In this document: positions 59,101 through 64,000 of the stretch, one piece after another | Layout of the letters: every line of letters starts with the position of its first letter | Position numbering within the stretch: the stretch's first letter is position 1 | Source: Peptostreptococcaceae bacterium | Lineage (GTDB): Bacteria > Bacillota > Clostridia > Peptostreptococcales > Peptostreptococcaceae | DNA length: 64,000 nucleotides | NCBI GenBank assembly: GCA_025210335.1 | Contig: JAOARY010000019.1 | Span: forward strand, 30,612 to 94,611 | Direction: 5' to 3' | Program-made: the position numbers and the translations under genes | Notes under the pieces: model-generated | Database searches by the model: none | Seen by the model: the letters and a program-made list of their open reading frames with translations, nothing else | Told to the model about the DNA's origin: nothing

Positions 59101-59283
59101 ATATGTATTTTTGTAAGAGAAAATAAGAGTGAATATGGAATAACAGCACCATTTTACTTTTTGGGAAAAGCAAATTATGTAGCACATAAAGGTTCTAAAC
59201 CGATTAGTATTACATGGGAGTTGGAAGAAAAAATGCCTATATTTTTATTTAAAAAATCAAATAAAATAGTTGATGTAATATAA
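56152..59283 (+). CDS. PLD-domain, superfamily 2 helicase and DUF3427 fusion protein
   Basis: 1043 residues. N-terminal phospholipase D-like domain: HAKAYYFHRETGFSTAYIGS around 220-245 with HxK and a SSN motif. Helicase domain 1 from about 315: Walker A AATGTGKTV (Lys352) and DETH box (441-444). Helicase domain 2 with STVFIQQLGRGLR around 640-655. C-terminal DUF3427 (about 830-1043, ALLYDCPLQLYSKYNKDQIL, YDDYAISQKIFHWQSQS). The layout suggests a DNA-processing or defence ATPase; related proteins are known near NUDIX genes, as here. Confidence 0.9.
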   Translation: MELKKGFYEQIINKKINEEIKNNCNEIDVYKDKVNTNDSSAVLSTYLSYVFKKGLNYFKSKEEDLVTQVNIANKLIDEFSKLVDDEEFRNYKIENNNMLKAVFEKTPIKKDLKDIEKLKPITSIAKSSLFTGANSEPTVFSELNKEIKTSNRVDLLVSFIKYSGIRLLMDSLKEHTKTKELRIITTSYMGASDFKAIKMLSELPNTKIKISYDTKRTRLHAKAYYFHRETGFSTAYIGSSNISKSALVEGTEWNLKISEYTSKDVMEKYKITFETYWNSSEFEFFDINNLNHSKKLKESLGQESIRNTINSAFYFDIRPYAYQQTILDRLEVERDIYNSHKNLIVAATGTGKTVISAFDFKRYYKENKDAKCLFLAHRKEILEQSIETFRGILKDQNFGDLWVANYKPTQSNHIFASIQTLNNNQKYLEFDKGHFDYIVLDETHHGCAISYDNLINHFEPKILLGLTATPERMDGKDILSYFNDRIAYEIRLHEAIDRNLLCPFHYFGLTDSVDLSNVKWSRGGYDINELNNVLTGNDKRASLILKEIDKYINDIQNVKGIGFCVSKEHAKYMSNYFNKRNIPSINLDSNSDNEIRESAKQRLIKGEIKFIFVVDLYNEGVDIKEINTVLFLRPTESSTVFIQQLGRGLRLSEDKGVLTVFDFVGQANKSFDYRTKLRSLIGKTNNNLKEEIENEFSTLPKGCYIHLERKAKEYILTNIKNTYANKTNLRKMIRNFSHETDKELNLKNFLDHYNLKLEQIYKTTSFYELCYLESQNKDYKLDDEKKLKSALKKVIHIDSFKFINFLLEFLKQDNYSLGNLNNEEIIMLIMFHYTIWNTSPNGDLIFYLNRLKNNNFVLLQEIIEILKYNRSNIDFVQKDVALLYDCPLQLYSKYNKDQILSAFGVHTVDAKKPFREGVYHVKEKDTDLFFITINKSSKHFSDTTSYDDYAISQKIFHWQSQSRTSDVSNTGKRYINQRKNNNKICIFVRENKSEYGITAPFYFLGKANYVAHKGSKPISITWELEEKMPIFLFKKSNKIVDVI

Positions 59284-59301
59284 AACAAAGGAGATGTTTT
59301 T

Positions 59302-60132
59302 ATGTTTCAAAAGAATTTAGAGTTTGATATGGATATTACATACAAGAATGAAGTGATTAAGGAAGATGATTATGTATTAATGTTTTCAAAAAAAGGTGGT
59401 TATTTAAGATATAAAAAAGAGGATAAATTATTTTATACCTTAAGGGAATTACAATCTAAATTAGAATACAAAAGAGAAGAGTTCTTATATGGCTTTAAAG
59501 TTTTTTCAAAAAGATATTATATTTACAGTAAAGATGTAGATATTACAAAAGATTTTGAAGAAATAAGAAGTTTTAAATTTTTAACTCATATGGATAGTGA
59601 TGATGCATATATTTTGATGAATGCTAGCCATGTTTTTTTATGGAATAAAAAGAGTAGATATTGTGGTGTTTGTGGAAGTAAGTTAGATATAAAAACAGAT
59701 GAAAGAGCAAAAATTTGCAAATCATGTAATGCCATATTCTATCCTCAAATAGCACCATCTGTGATTGTGGGTGTAGAAAATAATGATAGATTACTTTTGA
59801 CAAAATATAATGGGAGAGCATTTAAAAATTATGCACTTGTTGCTGGTTTTATTGAAATTGGAGAGACTGTAGAACAAGCAGTTAGAAGGGAAGTAAAAGA
59901 AGAAGTTGGAGTAAATATTAAGGATATATCATATTTTAAAAGCCAACCTTGGGGAAAATCAAATGGTCTACTTATGGGATATTATGCAAAGCTAGATGGT
60001 TCAGATATTATAAATTTGGATGAAGAAGAATTAAGTGAAGCAAGATGGATGACCAAAGAGGAAATAAGATCACTTGATATAAATCAAAAATCATTAACAG
60101 GAACAATGATAAAGACTTGGTTAAATAAATAA
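59302..60132 (+). CDS. nudC: NADH pyrophosphatase (NudC type)
   Basis: 276 residues with the normal NudC layout: variable N-terminal part, zinc ribbon with two CxxC pairs (YCGVCGSK near 120-127 and ICKSCNAIFYPQ), then the Nudix box GFIEIGETVEQA...REVKEEVGV (about 182-204) and the NudC-specific SQPWGKSNGLLMGYYA. It hydrolyses NADH, and NAD caps on RNA. Follows the PLD-helicase gene by 18 nt. Confidence 0.9.
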   Translation: MFQKNLEFDMDITYKNEVIKEDDYVLMFSKKGGYLRYKKEDKLFYTLRELQSKLEYKREEFLYGFKVFSKRYYIYSKDVDITKDFEEIRSFKFLTHMDSDDAYILMNASHVFLWNKKSRYCGVCGSKLDIKTDERAKICKSCNAIFYPQIAPSVIVGVENNDRLLLTKYNGRAFKNYALVAGFIEIGETVEQAVRREVKEEVGVNIKDISYFKSQPWGKSNGLLMGYYAKLDGSDIINLDEEELSEARWMTKEEIRSLDINQKSLTGTMIKTWLNK

Positions 60133-60169
60133 AAATATAAATAACATCTAAAAGCTAGGGGGCATTAAG

Positions 60170-60730
60170 GTGAAAAAAGGTTTTGACAATATATTTTATG
60201 GCTTTTTAATAATTTCTTTTAGTATTAATATAGGTGGGATAAGAATATTACCAGGATTTTTAGGTGCTTTATTAATATTTTTAGGACTTAGTAAAATAAG
60301 CAAAATAAGCGATATAAATAGTTTTAAAAAAGCAAAAAATATAAGTTTTGTACTATTTTTAGCATATATACTAAATGATATTTTTGAATTTATAAATAGT
60401 ATAGAAATTATAGATACAATGGTTGTAGGGACATATATGGTTATGATGAACACATTGGGAATGATTGCTTTTTATTATATTTTTCAAGCAATAATTGAAT
60501 ATTATAATGAGAATGATTTAGATGAATTAGCATCAGATACAAAATTAAACCAGACACTATATCTTATAATGGAATTTATAAATATAATTCTTATCAATTT
60601 CATTATGTTCTTTAATAAATTATACCTAACTTTTGTTTGGTGGCCATTATCAATACTTATACTATGTTGTTTGTTAGGTGTATTAAGTCAAACTAGAAAA
60701 ATTAAATTTGATGAAGCAAAATGCAGTTGA
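60170..60730 (+). CDS. integral membrane protein, unknown
   Basis: 186 residues with about five membrane segments (about 8-24, 28-40, 55-75, 85-112, 132-170). GTG start at 60170 after AGGGGGC. Followed by a second unknown gene 26 nt away. No family recognised. Confidence 0.55.
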   Translation: MKKGFDNIFYGFLIISFSINIGGIRILPGFLGALLIFLGLSKISKISDINSFKKAKNISFVLFLAYILNDIFEFINSIEIIDTMVVGTYMVMMNTLGMIAFYYIFQAIIEYYNENDLDELASDTKLNQTLYLIMEFINIILINFIMFFNKLYLTFVWWPLSILILCCLLGVLSQTRKIKFDEAKCS

Positions 60731-60756
60731 TGATTTAGGGTAAAGAGGGGGATTTT

Positions 60757-61359
60757 ATGGATAATAAAAAATTATTCAAATTTGAGATTTTGCTTATTTT
60801 TATAGTATTTATATTTTCAGTTCATCATATGTTTTCAATAAAATTAAAAGAACCTGTATTTTTAAAATCATATATTCAAAAAGATATAAATTCAATTAAA
60901 GATGATGACAGAGGAGTGAAGATAAGCTATATAACAGAACTTAAAGATAATAAAAGAGTTAAAAATGTTGAATTTGAAGAACTTAAAGATATAAATTATA
61001 TAAAAACTGTGATGTCATACAAAAAAGCTTTTAGCGGTATAAGTAAACATAAGCTTAAGTATAATAGTTCATTAGAGTTTTTTAATGGATATGTAGGTGA
61101 AGAGATTTATCAAACTAAGGTTCTTAATTATTTTTATTTAAATTTTGATATTGATATTGATAAATGGTCAAAAAATATAGAGTTAAGTAACGCTATTATT
61201 ACATTTGATGATGGAAGTAAAACAAAAGTAAATATAGGAAAATTAATTTTTTATAAGGATGATTATAATAGGCTTGGGTTAGAACAAATAAGACATAGCC
61301 CTCATTTTTTGAATGAAGAAAATATAATAAAATATTTGAAGGCTAGAGGAGAAATCTAA
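60757..61359 (+). CDS. membrane-anchored protein, unknown
   Basis: 200 residues with one N-terminal membrane segment (about 7-26) and a hydrophilic remainder with beta-strand pattern and many Lys/Asp residues. AGAGGGGG ribosome binding site. It likely shares transcription with the membrane protein before it. Confidence 0.5.
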   Translation: MDNKKLFKFEILLIFIVFIFSVHHMFSIKLKEPVFLKSYIQKDINSIKDDDRGVKISYITELKDNKRVKNVEFEELKDINYIKTVMSYKKAFSGISKHKLKYNSSLEFFNGYVGEEIYQTKVLNYFYLNFDIDIDKWSKNIELSNAIITFDDGSKTKVNIGKLIFYKDDYNRLGLEQIRHSPHFLNEENIIKYLKARGEI

Positions 61360-61369
61360 CGAAAAAATA

Positions 61370-61414
61370 GTTGACAAGGAAACAAAAATGAAATAATATT
61401 GTTGACAAGGAAAC
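61370..61414 (+). promoter_or_regulatory. promoter and tandem operator-like repeats of the cyclase-MarR operon
   Basis: TTGACA (61371-61376), 17-bp spacer, TAATAT (61394-61399). GTTGACAAGGAAAC occurs twice (61370-61383 and 61401-61414), 31 bp apart, on the same face of the helix. The first copy covers the -35 box, the second lies just past the -10 box, the usual places for MarR-type repression. Confidence 0.75.
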
Positions 61415-61435
61415 TATTTTTGAAGGAGCGATAAT

Positions 61436-62005
61436 ATGTTAGATATAACGATGAAATTAAAAAAAGATAATAAGGTTTTTGAGTGGTTAGACAGTACTGA
61501 TAATAAATTAGCTAAACAAGGTCATATAGGGACACATATAGATGTTTATAAAAAAACGGATGTACCACTTGAATATTTCAAAACAAAGGCAATAATAATT
61601 GATTGTTCAAATTATGACTTAGATGAAGCAATAGGGATGGAAATTACAAAAAATATAGACATTCAAAAAAATGATTTTGTGATATTTAGATCAAATATTC
61701 AAGAGCAATATGAATATGGTTCTGATATTTATATAAATAATCATCATCAATTGAGTTTTGAACTTATAGATTATTTGATTTCTAAAGAAATTGCTTTTAT
61801 AGGGGTTGATTTTGCAGGTATAAGAAGAGGTAAGGAACATGTTAAAGCAGATATAAAGGCAGAAGAAAACAAGGTATATATAATAGAAAATTTGGACTTA
61901 AAAGCGCTTGATGGTAAAATAAATAATAAGGTAGATGCTTATACTCTATGGATAGAAAATCCTTTTTGCACAGGCTTATCTACTAGAATATTATTAGATA
62001 TATAA
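61436..62005 (+). CDS. cyclase family protein (kynurenine formamidase-like)
   Basis: 189 residues, slightly shorter than usual. The metal motif HIGTHIDVY contains His30, His34 and Asp36, matching HxGTHxD of the cyclase/formamidase family; EEYGSDIY and GLSTRILL close the fold. The typical Pro after Asp is Val here. Start at 61436 behind AAGGAGCG. It precedes a MarR regulator and shares its promoter. Confidence 0.85.
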   Translation: MLDITMKLKKDNKVFEWLDSTDNKLAKQGHIGTHIDVYKKTDVPLEYFKTKAIIIDCSNYDLDEAIGMEITKNIDIQKNDFVIFRSNIQEQYEYGSDIYINNHHQLSFELIDYLISKEIAFIGVDFAGIRRGKEHVKADIKAEENKVYIIENLDLKALDGKINNKVDAYTLWIENPFCTGLSTRILLDI

Positions 62006-62018
62006 GGGAGTTTTTAAG

Positions 62019-62468
62019 TTGAACAGTGAGTTATTATTGAATAAAATAATAGAATTAAGCCAATTATTTGATGCGTTTAATAAAAGTAGTTTTTCTAAGA
62101 ATTATAAGGGTCTTGGAATAAATGAAGTACATGCAATTGACTATATTGGAGATACAAAAAATCCAAATGTAACTAAAATTACTGAGTTTTTAAAAATAAC
62201 CAAGGGTGGAGTTACTAAGATAACTAAAAAACTTATGGATAAATCTTATATAGAATCTTATCAAATAGAAGGCAATAAAAAAGAAAAATATTTTAAGCTC
62301 ACTGAAGAAGGTAGAAAAATATTTTTGAAGCATAAATTAATACATGAAGAAAGTGTAAATAGAGATAAACTTATATTTGACAAATTTGATGATTATGAAA
62401 ATAAGATAATATCAAGATTTTTGGATGAATTAATAGATGATTATAAGGATAAATTATCAAATCTATAA
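62019..62468 (+). CDS. MarR family transcriptional regulator
   Basis: 149 residues. Winged helix core LGINEVHAIDYIGDTKNPN, VTKITEFLKITKGGVTKITK and the wing with GNKKEKYFKLTEEGRKIF. TTG start at 62019 behind GGGAG. It likely represses its own operon through the GTTGACAAGGAAAC repeats at 61370-61414. Confidence 0.9.
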   Translation: MNSELLLNKIIELSQLFDAFNKSSFSKNYKGLGINEVHAIDYIGDTKNPNVTKITEFLKITKGGVTKITKKLMDKSYIESYQIEGNKKEKYFKLTEEGRKIFLKHKLIHEESVNRDKLIFDKFDDYENKIISRFLDELIDDYKDKLSNL

Positions 62469-62524
62469 TATAATATTTATAGATACCGATATTATAATTG
62501 AAATAAGTAAATAAGGGGTGAAAT

Positions 62525-62830
62525 ATGCATAGATTAGATATGATGTACAAAGATGATTATTTTCCAAATTTTTTAGTTGATAAAATTAAAGCTGAAATTG
62601 AAAAAGTCGAAGAATTTTTAAAATCAGGTAATAAGGATATAGAAAAAATTCAATTAGAGTTAGATAAGATGACAGAAGCTATAAATGATATTGATGAAGA
62701 ACTAAATGAGGCTGGTAGTGAAATAGAAACTATGGCAAGAGAAGATATTGCAGACAGTGTATATGTTTTATTAAAAGAGTATCAAATAGATATTGATATA
62801 GAAAAGGCAATAAGAAATAGAGATTGGTAA
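62525..62830 (+). CDS. DUF5713 family protein
   Basis: 101 residues, normal length. MYKDDYFPNFLVDKIKAEIE near the start, DKMTEAINDIDEELNEAGSEI in the middle and the closing AIRNRDW match the family. Function unknown. Separated from MarR by 56 nt. Confidence 0.78.
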   Translation: MHRLDMMYKDDYFPNFLVDKIKAEIEKVEEFLKSGNKDIEKIQLELDKMTEAINDIDEELNEAGSEIETMAREDIADSVYVLLKEYQIDIDIEKAIRNRDW

Positions 62831-62840
62831 AAATATAAAT

Positions 62841-62897
62841 AAAAAGAGAGGGCAATCGAAATAATAAAAATAAAATATTTCATAGCTCTCTCTTTTT
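62841..62897. terminator. bidirectional terminator between convergent genes
   Basis: AAAAAGAGAG/CTCTCTTTTT (62841-62850/62888-62897) with T runs on both strands. Confidence 0.8.
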
Positions 62898-62981
62898 ATT
62901 TGGTTTATTATTTTTTTTTATATTTTGAAAAATTTCTAATATCAATATTGGAAATTAAATATTAGAAATTAGGCTTATATA

Positions 62982-63707
62982 TTAAGTATTTGTAGGGTTA
63001 ACATTTATATTGAAATTAGAGATAGGACGGTGCTTTGTTGGAGCAATCCAAACTTCACCAGTGCCGTTATAAACACTTAAAAATCCTTCATTTTTTGATT
63101 TTTCTATCTTAAGATGTATATCACCTCTTGTAAGTATTACAAAATCTCCATCAACACTTAGAGTTTCATTATTTAATGGATATATTAATATTTCTTCAAA
63201 AGGTACATAGCTTTCTAATACGGCAACACCTGTACCACTTAATTTTGGTTGTTTAAATCCATCGCCTTTAAACAAGCCAACTGCACAGTCTTTATTAGTA
63301 TGTACAGATATATCAATAGTATCTTCACAACAATAAAACATTCCATCACTAAGTATAATTGATTCATCTAGTAATTCCATCATATAAAAATATTTAAATG
63401 ATGGGTCTAAATAGATTTCTCCATACTTGCCTGAATAATGAGATGTAAAAGAACTCTCCCCTGTTCCTATTGAACCCCAAAAATTACTAGCTGTTATTTG
63501 AGTTCCAATGTGAATTGGCCCTTTCATGAATTGCAGATCTCTTGGTTGAGCTAGTATTCCACTATCATTAAGTTTTATTCTAACCTGTCTTAATTTGGCA
63601 CCATTATATCTAGGTTGTTTATATTCTATGATTTCAAATATTCCACCTGATTTAGTTTCTGATTTATCTATAATATTAACTGCATTTGAAAAATTTGAGT
63701 CAAACAT
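62982..63707 (-). CDS. AIM24 family protein
   Basis: 241 residues of the TRAP-like AIM24 beta fold. Conserved positions include the MKGPIHIG near 75, GYGEIYLDPSFKYF, FKGDGFKQPKLSGTGVAVLES and the WIAPTK end. AIM24 relatives are phospholipid- or surface-associated proteins with unclear roles in bacteria. Stands alone on the minus strand. Confidence 0.85.
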   Translation of the reverse strand: MFDSNFSNAVNIIDKSETKSGGIFEIIEYKQPRYNGAKLRQVRIKLNDSGILAQPRDLQFMKGPIHIGTQITASNFWGSIGTGESSFTSHYSGKYGEIYLDPSFKYFYMMELLDESIILSDGMFYCCEDTIDISVHTNKDCAVGLFKGDGFKQPKLSGTGVAVLESYVPFEEILIYPLNNETLSVDGDFVILTRGDIHLKIEKSKNEGFLSVYNGTGEVWIAPTKHRPISNFNINVNPTNT

Positions 63708-63834
63708 AATAAAATCACCCCAAAATAAATATATTTTAATAAAATTATAATTATAAATAAAGAATATATCAAATTACAGAATTGTAATTTTTCTGATTTG
63801 TTAATATACTTGATATTTAAAATATGTTAAAGTG

Positions 63835-63935
63835 ACATGCTCCCCCACTAAACTTAACGGTTTTGAGGGGGCTTCTTGGGATGTAGTAACCCTATGGTTA
63901 CTATGATTACCAAGCTCTACGGGTAAGCCCTACCC
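63835..63935 (-). ncRNA. omega-RNA-like region of the tnpB element
   Basis: On the minus strand GGTAGGGCTTACCC, GTAACCATAGGGTTAC (perfect 6-bp stem, 63887-63902) and the end hairpin at 63842-63871 follow each other, as in guide RNAs of TnpB that overlap the tnpB 3' end. The guide would be the DNA left of 63832. Confidence 0.45.
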
Positions 63936-64000
63936 TGTTTATGATTTAATATTTTAACAACAATTTTCCTTGATTTTTTATATTGATACTTGCGTTTAAG
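63917..64000 (-). CDS. possible 3' end of tnpB (partial)
   Basis: An open minus-strand frame of 27 codons ends in TAG at 63917-63919, with a Lys/Arg-rich sequence ending HKQGRAYP. Position before the omega-RNA-like region fits a TnpB tail. Too short to identify the protein on its own. Confidence 0.3.
   Translation of the reverse strand, partial: LKRKYQYKKSRKIVVKILNHKQGRAYP

Larger units (their letters stand above)
63832..64000 (-). mobile_element. end of an IS605/IS607-type tnpB element, cut by the window edge
   Basis: The right end hairpin CCCCC/GGGGG (63842-63846/63867-63871) with flanking TCAC end resembles IS605/IS607-type ends. To the right are structured sequences typical of omega-RNA and a frame that ends at 63917. 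The rest of the element, including most of tnpB, lies beyond the window. Confidence 0.55.

Overview
The window is a very AT-rich stretch with dense, short-spaced genes on both strands and frequent TTG/GTG starts after strong purine-rich ribosome binding sites. The gene types (flagellin, Cache chemoreceptor, HD-GYP c-di-GMP enzyme, NAD-dependent ligase, NhaC antiporter, SPL-like radical SAM protein, papain-like C1 protease with lectin-like tail, NADase-type glycan-binding protein) fit a motile anaerobic low-GC Firmicute of the Clostridia/Tissierellia kind. No rRNA, tRNA, CRISPR array or prophage was seen. Taxonomy is an inference from composition and gene families.

Layout. 0-3 kb: a Cache-domain sensor cut by the left edge, a Bax inhibitor-1/YccA protein and a TMEM165/GDT1-type cation transporter with an unusual cysteine-containing tail. 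3.1-7.5 kb: a lactococcin-972-like bacteriocin gene with its own promoter, its DUF1430-type membrane protein and ABC ATPase, then two small membrane or secreted proteins; a 17-bp inverted repeat flanks the bacteriocin gene. 7.6-12 kb: ligA, then a locus of small membrane proteins around an M50 metalloprotease gene broken by an exact 35-bp tandem duplication, with a 170-bp direct repeat of the upstream region. 12-20 kb: MBL hydrolase/amidohydrolase pair, cysteine desulfurase-like enzyme, cyclophilin lipoprotein, YibE/F protein and a secreted WG-repeat-like protein. 20-30.8 kb: chemoreceptor, divergent flagellin, HD-GYP sensor, secreted glycan-binding-type protein, and a MerR regulator fused to a zinc ribbon and a methyltransferase-like domain. 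30.9-37.8 kb: LiaI-like/LytTR/DUF3021 operon, NhaC antiporter, acidic secreted protein, two-component system, rlmH.

37.8-47.3 kb is a mixed accessory region: remnant of an AAA/ABC-type ATPase, a Fic protein with a palindromic operator over its promoter, a radical SAM protein, DJ-1/PfpI with a divergent LysR regulator, a papain-like protease next to an HExxH lipoprotein, and small membrane proteins. 47.5-54.4 kb holds small-molecule functions: GNAT and AraC pair, two EamA transporters, an esterase preceded by a 12-codon leader ORF with mutually exclusive hairpins, and a LysR-controlled EamA/flavin reductase/PhzF operon. 54.7-63.7 kb: DUF2087 regulator, YjbQ, a 1043-aa PLD/SF2-helicase/DUF3427 protein with a NudC-type NADH pyrophosphatase, a cyclase-MarR operon with two operator-like repeats 31 bp apart, DUF5713 and AIM24 proteins. 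The right edge enters what looks like the end of an IS605/IS607-type tnpB element with its omega-RNA region.

The features that most deserve a second look are the leader-peptide attenuator before the esterase (49.84-49.97 kb), the 35-bp duplication that switches the M50 protease out of frame, the inverted repeat around the bacteriocin gene, and the omega-RNA-like edge.
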